From Aliivibrio sifiae (GTDB lineage: Bacteria; Pseudomonadota; Gammaproteobacteria; Enterobacterales; Vibrionaceae): DNA of 47,088 nucleotides. The DNA is taken from positions 169,124-216,211 of the forward strand of contig NZ_MSCO01000003.1 of assembly GCF_002954705.1 (NCBI RefSeq), written 5' to 3'. Made by a program: the position numbers and the translations under genes. Below are positions 36,887 to 45,293 of the stretch, piece by piece (the stretch's first letter is position 1; each line of letters opens with the position of its first letter). Below the pieces are notes generated by a model that saw nothing but the letters and a program-made list of their open reading frames with translations, was not told the DNA's origin and ran no database searches.

Positions 36887-38323
36887 ATGCTAACACCCCC
36901 AAAAAACTCAACCCAAGCAACAAATTTTGAAATCACCCTAAAACACCACGGCGGCAAACTCGGCGTTACTGGCTCTTGTCACGAACTTACCATTAATAAT
37001 AACGGTAACAATCATGGAATACTTATAGATTGCGGATTATTCCAAGGCAAAGATGCGAAAGATAAACACGGCAATGAAAGAAAACTGGATATTGAATTTC
37101 CTATTTCACACCTAAAAGCACTCATTCTCACCCATACTCATATCGATCATATCGGGCGACTGCCTTGGTTATTAGCAAAAGGCTTTAAGCAACCTATATA
37201 CTGCACACCCGCCACCGCAGAGTTAGTACCATTAATGCTAGATGATGGATTAAAATTGCAACTCGGGTTAAATAAAGGCCAAAGAGCAAGAGTATTAGAA
37301 CTAATAAGAAAACAAATAAAACCCATCCCATACAACCAATGGCACCGAATCCCACTCTCTTCTATCTCTCGTTCTTTACGCTCTTCCTCGCCCCTAAAAA
37401 CTAGTTCCTCATACTTGCTTCTCCGCTTCCAACCCGCAGGTCATATCCTCGGCTCCGCCTATGTCGAAATAAAACTCCCCAACAATGACATCGTCGTGTT
37501 TTCAGGAGACTTAGGTCCCTCAAATACCCCATTATTACCCGATCCAATCTCACCTAAACGCGCAGATCTTTTAATAATAGAAAGCACCTACGGCAATAAA
37601 ATTCACGATAGTGTAGAAACCAGAGCGAAGCGTCTACAAGACATTATTGAGCGTTCTTTAGAAGATGGTGGCGCAATTATTATCCCCGCATTTTCAGTCG
37701 GAAGAACCCAAGAGCTATTGTTTGATATCGAGCACTTAATCCATCACAACAACATTGACTCAAAAATCCCAATAATCTTAGATTCACCACTCGCCAACAA
37801 AGTCACCAAACAATACCGACGCTTTAAAAAATTATGGAGTAAAGAAGCCAAGATCAAGCTAAGTAACCAACGTCATCCACTAAACTTTGAACAATGCATC
37901 ACCATAGAAAGTCATAAAGAACATATGCAAATCGTCAATCGCCTAAAAAGTACCGCCGAGCCTTGCATCATCGTCGCAGCCAGCGGCATGTGCGCAGGTG
38001 GCCGGGTTATGAATTATCTAGAAGCGTTATTACCAGATAAACGTACAGATATCATCCTTGCAGGGTATCAAGCCCACGGAACACTAGGGCGAGATCTTCA
38101 AAATAAAAAAGAAACCGTCTGGATAGATAATCAACCGATTGATGTTAATGCGCAAATCCACACCATGTCTGGGTATTCAGCTCACGCCGATCAAGCAGAT
38201 TTGATGAAATTTGTTGAGGGAATTGAGGAGGGGAAGAAAGAGGTTGTTGTAGTGCATGGTGAAGATAACGTTCGCGAGGAGTTTGAGAGAGTGCTGGAGA
38301 CTAGAAACTATATGCTGCGCTAA
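36887..38323 (+). CDS. Metallo-beta-lactamase/beta-CASP RNA-processing-type hydrolase
   Basis: Protein of 478 aa, probably a zinc-dependent ribonuclease of the CPSF/YSH1-like bacterial group. The MBL core has HTHIDH (His83, His85, Asp87, His88), AGHILGSA (His186) and SGDLG (Asp208). The beta-CASP part has ESTYG, PAFSVGRTQELL, SGMCAGGR and SGYSAHADQ with a late His. Residues about 154-177, a Ser/Arg-rich RIPLSSISRSLRSSSPLKTS stretch between motifs, look like an insertion whose DNA matches a family C repeat. The last residues (ETRNYMLR) and stop are in a family B repeat. ATGGAG precedes the start. Confidence 0.87.
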   Translation: MLTPPKNSTQATNFEITLKHHGGKLGVTGSCHELTINNNGNNHGILIDCGLFQGKDAKDKHGNERKLDIEFPISHLKALILTHTHIDHIGRLPWLLAKGFKQPIYCTPATAELVPLMLDDGLKLQLGLNKGQRARVLELIRKQIKPIPYNQWHRIPLSSISRSLRSSSPLKTSSSYLLLRFQPAGHILGSAYVEIKLPNNDIVVFSGDLGPSNTPLLPDPISPKRADLLIIESTYGNKIHDSVETRAKRLQDIIERSLEDGGAIIIPAFSVGRTQELLFDIEHLIHHNNIDSKIPIILDSPLANKVTKQYRRFKKLWSKEAKIKLSNQRHPLNFEQCITIESHKEHMQIVNRLKSTAEPCIIVAASGMCAGGRVMNYLEALLPDKRTDIILAGYQAHGTLGRDLQNKKETVWIDNQPIDVNAQIHTMSGYSAHADQADLMKFVEGIEEGKKEVVVVHGEDNVREEFERVLETRNYMLR

Positions 38324-38341
38324 CAGAGACTATAAGAGCAG
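38296..38341. repeat. Family B repeat at the beta-CASP gene 3' end
   Basis: gagactagaaactatatgct followed by gcgctaacagagactataag. Its first half is coding for the beta-CASP gene. It forms an inverted pair with the copy at 38757-38798 around the four-helix-bundle gene. Confidence 0.7.
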
Positions 38342-38393
38342 GTATGTATATGGATGGTGTTTATTTACTTACACAATATGAAAGGAGTAAAGT

Positions 38394-38741
38394 GTGTTAT
38401 TTGAAAAGTTAAAAGTATGGCAGCGTTCTGCTCGATTGGCTTGTGATGTTATTGAATTATTTGAAGGAAATAAGAACTATGCATTAAAAGATCAAATCCT
38501 ACGTTCTTCGTTATCTGTGCCGTCAAATATATCAGAGGGGGAAGAACGAGAGACAATAAAGGAGAAAATTCGATTTTACTATTACGCTAAAGGATCATGT
38601 GGAGAACTACTTACGCAGCTATTGATAGCAATTGAAACCTCAAGTGTGCCAAAAGAACCCGCGCTTATTTTAGTTAAAGAAACACGAGAAATTGCAAAAA
38701 TCATCGCAACAATCATTCAAAAAGATAAGAGAAAAAAGTGA
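38394..38741 (+). CDS. Four-helix-bundle protein, 23S rRNA IVP/Avd-like family (copy 1)
   Basis: Protein of 115 aa of the S23/IVP four-helix-bundle family. It has the family hallmarks FEKLKVWQRSARLA at the N-terminus, RSSLSVPSNISEGEERET in the middle and FYYYAKGSCGELLTQL. The start is GTG at 38394 with AAAGGAG upstream. Members occur within 23S rRNA intervening sequences, as accessory (Avd) proteins of diversity-generating retroelements, and as solo genes near polysaccharide loci; the function of solo copies is not settled. No reverse transcriptase or variable repeat is present. An inverted pair of family B repeats flanks it. About half identical by eye to the gene at 46563. Confidence 0.87.
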   Translation: MLFEKLKVWQRSARLACDVIELFEGNKNYALKDQILRSSLSVPSNISEGEERETIKEKIRFYYYAKGSCGELLTQLLIAIETSSVPKEPALILVKETREIAKIIATIIQKDKRKK

Positions 38742-38756
38742 AATGTGTTTTTTTGA

Positions 38757-38798
38757 TCTTATAGTCTCTAGTTAGCGCAGCGTATAGTTTCTAGTCTC
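38757..38798. repeat. Family B repeat, reverse orientation
   Basis: gatcttatagtctctagtta followed by gcgcagcgtatagtttctag. It is inverted relative to 38296-38341. Confidence 0.7.
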
Positions 38799-38858
38799 AT
38801 ATAACTTTTTCGGTTACAATTTTTAAATACTTGAATTTATTTGGCACGGGAAAGAGCA

Positions 38859-39506
38859 ATGAAAACAAAAGACAGGATCATTCACGGCGCCTTAACCCTC
38901 TTCAATGAAAATGGCGAACGCAACATCACCACCAACCATATCGCCGCGCACCTTGAGATAAGCCCAGGCAATCTTTATTATCACTTCCGCAATAAAGAAG
39001 AAATTATCCATTCTATTTTTAATAATTATGCTCAAGAGCTAAAGATTCGTTTTCAGCCAATTCACTTAGATGAGCAAGCAAAAACACCAAATTTTCAGGT
39101 GATGCTTAACTATTTAGATTCTATTTTTGTATTAATGTGGAGTTATCGATTCTTTTACGCTAATTTACCTGATATTTTAGGCAGAGATCAAACTTTGCAG
39201 CTAAAGTACCTTCAAGCTCAACAAGATCTAAACGATAACCTTATAAGCATAATGAATAATTTTCGTCATGCTAAATTAATAGAGTTAGATGATGATGAGC
39301 TTGCTGCATTAACGAAAACGTTGCATTTAGTGTCATCGTGTTGGATTAATTATCAGACAGTAATGTCATCTGACGTAAAAATCACAGAAGCCGTTATTTA
39401 CCAAGGTATGATTCAAATGTTGAATGTTGTGCGTCCGATAGCGACAGATTTAGGACGCCAGCAGATTTTAGAGTTAGAAAAACATTATAAAGAGCGGATG
39501 AAGTAA
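38859..39506 (+). CDS. TetR/AcrR-family transcriptional regulator
   Basis: Regulator of 215 aa from the ATG at 38859 (MKTKDRIIHGAL), preceded by GGGAAAGAG; a TTG at 38841 would add six residues. The helix-turn-helix is at about residues 26-46 (ITTNHIAAHLEISPGNLYYH). The C-terminal ligand-binding domain is helical, and its ligand is unknown. It is followed 73 bp downstream by the Wzz-type gene in the same direction, so regulation of the polysaccharide genes is possible but unproven. No operator palindrome was identified. Confidence 0.85.
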   Translation: MKTKDRIIHGALTLFNENGERNITTNHIAAHLEISPGNLYYHFRNKEEIIHSIFNNYAQELKIRFQPIHLDEQAKTPNFQVMLNYLDSIFVLMWSYRFFYANLPDILGRDQTLQLKYLQAQQDLNDNLISIMNNFRHAKLIELDDDELAALTKTLHLVSSCWINYQTVMSSDVKITEAVIYQGMIQMLNVVRPIATDLGRQQILELEKHYKERMK

Positions 39507-39579
39507 AGCATCAGTTCTGAATTGATCAATTTAGAATAAAAATAAGCATTATAAAAAGCCATTTTTTACAGGAACACAA

Positions 39580-40695
39580 ATGAAGCAATCATCACCGCAA
39601 TTACCTGATTACCCACAATCATCATTTCAAAACGATGAGATTGATCTTAAAGAGCTTTTTATCGCGCTTTGGAAAGGAAAAATCACGATTATTTTATGCA
39701 CTTTAGTGTTCGCTATTGGTGCTGTGCTTTATGCTTTAACCGCTCAAGAGTTGTGGTCATCTAAAGCCAAAGTGATGATCCCACAAGTTCATGATTTTTC
39801 TGAGTATCGAGATCAAGTAAAACAATATCAACCAATTTTTGATATTTATCAAGATGATGGAACAGTATTAGTAAGTCAAGAATTAGATTCATTGGTTGAT
39901 AATAAAGTGTTATTTCAAGGTTTTATTAGTGCGTATAACTCTTCTAATAATAAAAACAGATTTTTAGATGGAAGTGTCGAATTTCAAGCATTTAAAGCTC
40001 AACTTGATACTGATACTGATACTGATAAGATTGAAGCAACTCGTAATCTATACTTTGAGTGGTTTCAAAAGATAAGCGCCACTGCTGTTGATAAAAAATC
40101 AGGTGTTTCTCCATATACTATTAGCTTACAAGCAACGACAAAAGAAAGCAGCTATACGTTATTAAATGAATACATTTCTTCAGTAAAATTGGTTGTATTC
40201 AATGATGCTTTAAGTAACCTTCAAGCTGTGGTAAATGGTAAACGTAATGAGTTACGTCAACAAAAAACAATCTTAGAGGCGCAAGCAAAAAACCGTTTAA
40301 TTGTCGAAATTGAGAATTCACAATACGGGGCAGAAATTGCAAAAGCTGCACAACTGAATAAGCCGATTCAAAATATGGGAAATAATGAATTATTTGAGGT
40401 TGGCTTAGGTGCTCAAGCATTAAAAGCGAAGATTAAAGCCCTTAAATCAGTGACAAATTTAAGTGTCATTGAACCACGCTTACAACAAATTGATGCGAAA
40501 CTTGAAATGCTTAAATCGATGAAAATTGATCGAAATATTAAGTTTCAACCTTTTCGTTATTTAGAAAACGTAGAACAACCTATCACTCGAGATAAGCCAA
40601 AACGTGCGCTAATCGCTGTATTAGGAACCTTATTAGGCGGAATATTAGGTGTTGTGATAGTTTTAGTTAGGTTTGCATTTAGAAAAGAAGATTAG
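39580..40695 (+). CDS. Wzz-family polysaccharide chain-length determinant
   Basis: Inner-membrane polysaccharide co-polymerase of 371 aa. The cytosolic N-terminus (NDEIDLKELFIALWKGK) is the Wzz domain start. A first membrane helix spans about 33-53, a long periplasmic region with predicted coiled coil spans about 54-340, and a second membrane helix spans about 343-364, just after the conserved proline-rich ENVEQPITRDKPKRA. There is no C-terminal kinase domain, so this is a Wzz/FepE-like rather than a Wzc-like protein. It may set O-antigen chain length for the waaL-linked polymer or serve the adjacent export system. Confidence 0.88.
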   Translation: MKQSSPQLPDYPQSSFQNDEIDLKELFIALWKGKITIILCTLVFAIGAVLYALTAQELWSSKAKVMIPQVHDFSEYRDQVKQYQPIFDIYQDDGTVLVSQELDSLVDNKVLFQGFISAYNSSNNKNRFLDGSVEFQAFKAQLDTDTDTDKIEATRNLYFEWFQKISATAVDKKSGVSPYTISLQATTKESSYTLLNEYISSVKLVVFNDALSNLQAVVNGKRNELRQQKTILEAQAKNRLIVEIENSQYGAEIAKAAQLNKPIQNMGNNELFEVGLGAQALKAKIKALKSVTNLSVIEPRLQQIDAKLEMLKSMKIDRNIKFQPFRYLENVEQPITRDKPKRALIAVLGTLLGGILGVVIVLVRFAFRKED

Positions 40696-40696
40696 G

Positions 40697-40815
40697 AGCT
40701 TAGGATTCAGATTGGCCACAAGCTCGCTTGCTGAGTTCAGAGGTATTAGTTGTAACTTACATACTTAAGTCAACACTTCTGAATTCTGCTAGCGAAGCGA
40801 TCTGAACTCTGTTTT
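40697..40815. repeat. Family C repeat block
   Basis: ggattcagattggccacaag, gctgagttcagaggtatt and gaattctgctagcgaagcga. It matches units at 1980-2050 and 2306-2340. Convergent genes meet here. Confidence 0.6.
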
Positions 40816-40824
40816 TTACTCTTA

Positions 40825-40866
40825 GCTCTTCAGGACCATAGGACCGCTCTTCCCATCTCTTCCGCT
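40825..40866. repeat. Family D repeat
   Basis: ctcttcaggaccataggaccgctcttcc. It lies directly after the family C block and before the yjbH stop. Confidence 0.6.
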
Positions 40867-40867
40867 T

Positions 40868-43048
40868 TTATCTAGTAAACCACGGCGATCTCTCATCCGT
40901 CAATTCATACAACTCATGCTGTTTATTTAGCATCTGTCCACCATCGCGTGTCAGTGGCTGCCAATTAAAGTTCGCACGGTTCTTACTTGGTTTCACTGTC
41001 ATAATGTCGAATGGGATCGAAATATAGAATCCTTTGGTGTAACTACCTTCACCAAACTCCTCAGCAGATAAATCGGTAAAGCTTGCATACGCACCGGCGA
41101 TAACGCCAGAATCAAACTGTTTAGAGAAATCAACACGCGTCCCTTTATCGCCCGCCAAGAATTGACCAACGCCAACTTTAAGCAATGTATTCTTTAAGAA
41201 AGTCCATTGTGGCGCATAGTAAGCGGTTGCAAACCCCGTTACGCCACTAGAGACAACAGTATAATCTCGGCCATACTCTCCACCATCTTGTTGGTCTTGC
41301 TCGTAAAAACCAAACCACTCACCCGGAGTACGTTGTTTAATATAAGTCGCATCAACGCCGAACGCCCAATTTGAATTCAATGGGCGATACATTACTTCAG
41401 AGCCGATACCACCAAACATACTTTCTAAATAACCACCGTAAACTTGGCTATAAAAACCAGAGCCATACTCTTCAAACCAAGTCAGTTGAAGGCTATTCAT
41501 ACGCACCGGGTTTTCATGAACATAAGCACGGAACATAGTACGAACACGAGGAACCGAAGTGCCATCAGGTGGCGTAATGTAATTAAACTGGTCATAGTTA
41601 TCAACCAAATTAAAATACAAACTGCCAGAGGCTTGCACCTTATCAGTTAACCATACCGAGCCTGCTGTATTAATCCCAATTGCATAAAGGTAAAAGTTTT
41701 CAGCACTGCCAATAGATTGCGCTAAGGTTGGCGAAATAGAGTAATCCCAACGCTCAAGGTTATCGCTTTTAAGTTCGCTTTCTAAAGGTGAATAAATGAC
41801 TTCATCGGTTTGGCTTGCATCGGTAATATCGGCATCGAAATAGTCGTTATTCGCCACTTTTTTATACTGTTTAGCGTCAATCACCGTTTCAGACACTGGC
41901 ATCGATTGATTGGTTTCAACAATACGATAGGTAGAAATAGTCGCGGGAACGTTGTTCGCTAGAATACGAGAAGCACGATCATGGGCTTCATCGCTATCAC
42001 GGTATTTGTTTTGCTCAGCGACAATCGTGACTGAATCTTCATTCGCGTAAATTTTGCTTTCTTCATAGCCAGCGTTACCATTTAACTCTTGGTTAACGCG
42101 TTTCCAATCAACGTCATCAATAGAGTCATGAGTTGATTCGTCATAAGGTTCGATAGGTTCATCACGCCAAATCGCTTTCATGCTATTAAAATTAGTACTT
42201 ATGTTTACCCCAAGCGTAAGCGTATCTCCACGCTCGTAACTCACCTTAATATCGCCCCAATCACCTAAGCCATACAGAACACCAAAGTTCCAAGGGGTGT
42301 GTTGAGTCATATCGACTTTACCGCGAGTTACAGGGAAGTCTTGGCTGTAATCATTACTGTCATACTCCACCTTTAAGCGCAGTGGTTGATAAGGGGTTTG
42401 ATATTCTAAACCACCATAAATAGCGGCAGGGCCTTTAAACCAACGTTCAAAAGAAACGCTACCACCTCTATCTTTTGTTTCAGTTGAACGAGAACAAAAT
42501 TTATCTGACGCTTTACAGAAAGGGTTGGTAATATTGCCACTTTGGCCTAAGTAACCCCAGCCCATGCCCACCGTCACATCAAGGTTGCCGAATCGTTTGG
42601 TTGCCGCCACAAATTCGCCATCAAATAGACCTGTGCCACCAAAATCACGAACCCCTACTGATGTTTCAGGCAGCCATTGGCTCTCTTCCAGTAAACGGAT
42701 TTTAAAATCAATGCCTTTATCGGTGTATTTAGTGCCGCCACTGAAGCTTTCGTCACTGCTATACAGTAAATCTTGCACCAAGGTGTAACGAATGGTGGTT
42801 TCTAACCATGGCATCACCTGCAAAGAAACATTGTAGTGGTGGTATTCATTATTAAGTGTTGCGCCAATATTGAACTCGCCTTCAGGCGCCATACGGCCAG
42901 ATGGCATTTGCATTAAGCCCACGCCACCAAAATCCGTTTGTGAGGTAGATAACGTAACTGGTTCAAACTCATTAGCCAAAGCTGAATAAGGCAAAGAAGA
43001 GGCAATAACCCCCGCAATAAGGGAGAGAGAAAACTTAGGAGCCATCAT
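40868..43048 (-). CDS. yjbH: YjbH/GfcD-family outer-membrane exopolysaccharide protein
   Basis: Protein of 726 aa with a signal peptide (about residues 1-25, ending SALA) and a long beta-strand-rich body with alternating aromatic residues, as expected of an outer-membrane barrel. Family features include FGGVGLMQMPSGRMAPEGEF near the N-terminus and the tryptophan-rich C-terminus ending in an aromatic-containing motif (WFTR). In E. coli, YjbH/GfcD is the last gene of the yjbEFGH and gfcABCD operons for exopolysaccharide or group 4 capsule secretion. It starts two bp after the yjbG-like stop. Confidence 0.88.
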   Translation of the reverse strand: MMAPKFSLSLIAGVIASSLPYSALANEFEPVTLSTSQTDFGGVGLMQMPSGRMAPEGEFNIGATLNNEYHHYNVSLQVMPWLETTIRYTLVQDLLYSSDESFSGGTKYTDKGIDFKIRLLEESQWLPETSVGVRDFGGTGLFDGEFVAATKRFGNLDVTVGMGWGYLGQSGNITNPFCKASDKFCSRSTETKDRGGSVSFERWFKGPAAIYGGLEYQTPYQPLRLKVEYDSNDYSQDFPVTRGKVDMTQHTPWNFGVLYGLGDWGDIKVSYERGDTLTLGVNISTNFNSMKAIWRDEPIEPYDESTHDSIDDVDWKRVNQELNGNAGYEESKIYANEDSVTIVAEQNKYRDSDEAHDRASRILANNVPATISTYRIVETNQSMPVSETVIDAKQYKKVANNDYFDADITDASQTDEVIYSPLESELKSDNLERWDYSISPTLAQSIGSAENFYLYAIGINTAGSVWLTDKVQASGSLYFNLVDNYDQFNYITPPDGTSVPRVRTMFRAYVHENPVRMNSLQLTWFEEYGSGFYSQVYGGYLESMFGGIGSEVMYRPLNSNWAFGVDATYIKQRTPGEWFGFYEQDQQDGGEYGRDYTVVSSGVTGFATAYYAPQWTFLKNTLLKVGVGQFLAGDKGTRVDFSKQFDSGVIAGAYASFTDLSAEEFGEGSYTKGFYISIPFDIMTVKPSKNRANFNWQPLTRDGGQMLNKQHELYELTDERSPWFTR

Positions 43049-43050
43049 AA

Positions 43051-43839
43051 TTAAAACGCCTTATTACGAAGCAATTGAACAATAGAATCATTTAAAGAAG
43101 AGTAATCAGCAGGGAGGTCGGCAAAAGGGATAAACACAATAGCCCCAGGCGCTAAATACACCGGATTGTTTTGCCATACCGAAAACTCAGTGTGTTGAAC
43201 CTCACCATTAGGCTGAATAACATAAATAATGGAGGTGTCAGCAACCGAAGAAAGAGGCAGTGTTTCAAAATAATCATCAATAATGGCATGTTCAATTAAT
43301 GGCAATTGAATACTTTTATCTGAATCAATGGCACCAAAAAAAGAAACGCTAGTAGGACGATCTCCTAAAAATAGCTGGTAGTGACCAGATAAAAGAGGAT
43401 TGGCTTTGTCATTAATTCGCAGTAAATCGAGATCAAATGACGTGAAAATACGATTAACAAACGATGCTTGCTCTAATTGTAAAATGAGTTGCGTCGCAGA
43501 TTTATCATATTTATTTTTAGATGAAAAGAGTGATGTCTCTCGAGAAAGTGAAGATAGCGAGTCAATCACGTTATTTCGCAGATCTTCACTGTTTTTTTGT
43601 TTATTTTTATCGCCTAACACCACGCCTAAATTATAAAAGTCAGCCTGAGTATTTGCATCAACAGCGACTTGAGACAACCTGACTGGCTGGCTGTAATTAA
43701 GCTCTACACCTTGTTTAACTAAGGTTACGGTGAGTGGTTTTTTTGCATCAGAGGCGTGCTCTGAGGTGTTTGCAACACTGTAGGTCGAGACCGACAATGT
43801 AAGCAGAATAAATAAAGAAGAAAGGAAACGCATAATCAC
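43051..43839 (-). CDS. yjbG: YjbG/GfcC-family periplasmic capsule protein
   Basis: Protein of 262 aa with a cleavable signal peptide (about 1-23, ending YSVA). The body carries the GfcC-family SLBB-like and helical arrangement, and the C-terminal VYLAPGAIVFIPFADLPADY matches the conserved end of YjbG/GfcC proteins. It is periplasmic; the exact role in polymer export is unclear. It is the third gene of the leftward yjbEFGH-like operon, immediately before yjbH. Confidence 0.85.
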   Translation of the reverse strand: MIMRFLSSLFILLTLSVSTYSVANTSEHASDAKKPLTVTLVKQGVELNYSQPVRLSQVAVDANTQADFYNLGVVLGDKNKQKNSEDLRNNVIDSLSSLSRETSLFSSKNKYDKSATQLILQLEQASFVNRIFTSFDLDLLRINDKANPLLSGHYQLFLGDRPTSVSFFGAIDSDKSIQLPLIEHAIIDDYFETLPLSSVADTSIIYVIQPNGEVQHTEFSVWQNNPVYLAPGAIVFIPFADLPADYSSLNDSIVQLLRNKAF

Positions 43840-43872
43840 TCCGAGCTGCCTGACGTGTTGATTTTATATGGC

Positions 43873-44574
43873 TTATAAAGCAAAAGGTTTTAAAATTGTC
43901 ATTTCAATATCACCCATATCAGGGCCTAAATATTGATGAGATTTCACCACGTTCGCATCACTGTCTATCCAATATTGATTGGTGAATGACGCGCCTAAAG
44001 AAGGGATAGATACCACCTCTACAATCTCAGTAACCTCTTTCTCCCACACCGCCGTTTTTAATTGTGATGTTTTTCTTAATACAGGTGTAACAGTCGCTTC
44101 ATAATTGAATAAATAGCGATTATCCGTCTGCCAATCATAGCGGGCAGACCAAATCGTTTGTTTTTGGTTTATTGAAGCAAAAGAAGGTAAAGAAAGCTGG
44201 GTTATAGGAGTTATCGCGGTTAGGTTTTTTTGTGCTAAACCAAGGGTTTTTACTATACGTCCGTCCTCAGTTACCACCATCGCTTTATCTGAAGAAAGCC
44301 ACTTTAATTGCATTACCCCTGTTTTAGGGTTTGGCTCTGCAAACGCCAATACCATAAAGAGTTTAGCGCCACCATTAATGCGTACAAAACTGCTCGCATA
44401 AGGTAATTCAGAAATTTCTTGCGGAGAGAGAGTCACATCATCAGCCCCAAAAACCGCTTCATCAAGAGTGGCATTCACATCATTAAATTTTTGAGTACAA
44501 GCAGAGAGTGCAAAAGTGATAAGTAACGTATTAACAGTTTTGAATATAAATTGAGGCTTAAGAGCGGAAAACAT
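43873..44574 (-). CDS. yjbF: YjbF/GfcB-family outer-membrane lipoprotein
   Basis: Protein of 233 aa with a lipoprotein signal whose lipobox LSAC places the acylated Cys near residue 26. A beta-rich DUF2886/YjbF domain follows. The +2 residue is Thr, compatible with outer-membrane sorting. AGGATC stands just before the ATG, itself inside or next to a family D repeat. It is separated from the small yjbE-like gene by a terminator hairpin and by short tandem accatagg repeats. It is probably part of the exopolysaccharide export apparatus with YjbG and YjbH. Confidence 0.85.
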   Translation of the reverse strand: MFSALKPQFIFKTVNTLLITFALSACTQKFNDVNATLDEAVFGADDVTLSPQEISELPYASSFVRINGGAKLFMVLAFAEPNPKTGVMQLKWLSSDKAMVVTEDGRIVKTLGLAQKNLTAITPITQLSLPSFASINQKQTIWSARYDWQTDNRYLFNYEATVTPVLRKTSQLKTAVWEKEVTEIVEVVSIPSLGASFTNQYWIDSDANVVKSHQYLGPDMGDIEMTILKPFAL

Positions 44575-44635
44575 GATCCTGAGGTCCTGTCGTATTTGCT
44601 GTAAAAAAACAGATAAATTAAAAGCTTATCTGAAG

Positions 44636-44668
44636 TTGACCATAGGACCATAGGACCATAGGACCGCA
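44636..44668. repeat. Family D tandem repeat in the yjbE-yjbF gap
   Basis: Three and a half copies of the 8-mer accatagg lie between the yjbE terminator and the yjbF start. They would be in the yjbF leader RNA. Confidence 0.7.
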
Positions 44669-44681
44669 GTAATAAATACAC

Positions 44682-44710
44682 AAAAACCATCAACCGAAGT
44701 TGATGGTTTT
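44682..44710 (-). terminator. Terminator/attenuator after yjbE, UUCG tetraloop
   Basis: On the minus strand a perfect 12-bp stem AAAACCATCAAC / GTTGATGGTTTT is closed by a C(UUCG)G tetraloop, with two more T then G after it. It lies 26 nt past the yjbE stop and about 108 nt before yjbF. It should end most transcripts after yjbE, with some read-through into yjbFGH. Confidence 0.85.
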
Positions 44711-44736
44711 AATATACTTACAACAAAATAAGTGGA

Positions 44737-44982
44737 TTATTTAGTCGTTACAGAGGTTGTCGTTGAGTCAGAACCTGAATCAGCAACAGCAACAACAGCA
44801 ACAGTAGCAGCAACACCAACAGCGATAGCTGTAGTTGTAGCAGCACCAGCAGCAGCAGCAGAAGCGCCAGCAGTACCTGCAGCAGAACCTGAAGTAGAAG
44901 CAGCAGTTGTTGTTGCTTCACCAGCTGCAAATGCAGAACCAGCAGTCATAGCTAGCATAAGAGCGATAGCAGTCTTTTTCAT
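44737..44982 (-). CDS. yjbE: YjbE/GfcA-like small secreted Ala/Thr-rich protein
   Basis: Protein of 81 aa with a signal peptide ending SAFA (residues 1-19 or so). The mature part is almost wholly Ala, Thr, Ser, Gly and Val, with a hydrophobic segment at about 49-67 and a Thr/Ser-rich tail. E. coli YjbE and GfcA have the same length and make-up. It is the first gene of the leftward operon with TAAGG before the ATG. Opposite-strand frames of similar length here only reflect the low-complexity codons. Role in polymer secretion is unknown. Confidence 0.85.
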   Translation of the reverse strand: MKKTAIALMLAMTAGSAFAAGEATTTAASTSGSAAGTAGASAAAAGAATTTAIAVGVAATVAVVAVADSGSDSTTTSVTTK

Positions 44983-45219
44983 GGAATGAACCTTATATAT
45001 TTTATGTTACATGGTGAATATTTACTCAGTTCATGAGCAAACTTCGAGCAAAGTACCATATCAAGTTCTATATGGTAAATATAAAAATCATAGCTTATAC
45101 AAAAATAAATTCCTTTATATGTTACAAATTCTCAAAAATGCCACCATAATTACCACTATTGATAGAGTTATCTATTGTTTTTTTGTTTGATTTATGCTCG
45201 TAAAATAGTGAGAGATATG

Positions 45220-45225
45220 TATAAT
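45220..45225 (+). promoter_or_regulatory. -10 element upstream of the ops site
   Basis: A consensus TATAAT preceded by TG, with no good -35 at 16-18 bp. It would give a leader of about 90 nt containing the ops site. Confidence 0.5.
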
Positions 45226-45282
45226 GCCGCGCTTATAAATATCTATAATCGCGCTGAGAGGGAATGTGCCTAACTACCTCTG

Positions 45283-45293
45283 GGCGGTAGCGT
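45283..45293 (+). promoter_or_regulatory. ops element (RfaH recruitment site)
   Basis: GGCGGTAGCGT matches the core ops sequence exactly, with JUMPstart-like flanking sequence upstream (gtgcctaactacctctg). It lies 31 bp before the Wza-type gene. In other Gammaproteobacteria, RfaH binds the paused polymerase at ops and allows transcription of long polysaccharide operons. Confidence 0.85.

Noticed and set aside
38394-38741. Diversity-generating retroelement accessory (Avd) gene
   Set aside because: No reverse transcriptase, template repeat or variable repeat is present near either four-helix-bundle gene, so a DGR is not supported.
44636-44668. CRISPR-like array in the accatagg repeats
   Set aside because: The units are 8 bp, contiguous and without spacers; this is a simple tandem repeat.
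44732-44989. Rightward 85-codon Ala/Val/Glu-rich frame opposite yjbE
   Set aside because: It is the complement of the Ala/Thr/Ser-rich yjbE codons; yjbE has a signal peptide, ribosome-binding site, terminator and operon context.
45011-45035. RcsB-like box upstream of yjbE
   Set aside because: The minus-strand TGAGTAAATATTCACC is only loosely like the RcsAB consensus and needs a two-base gap; not supportable without comparison.
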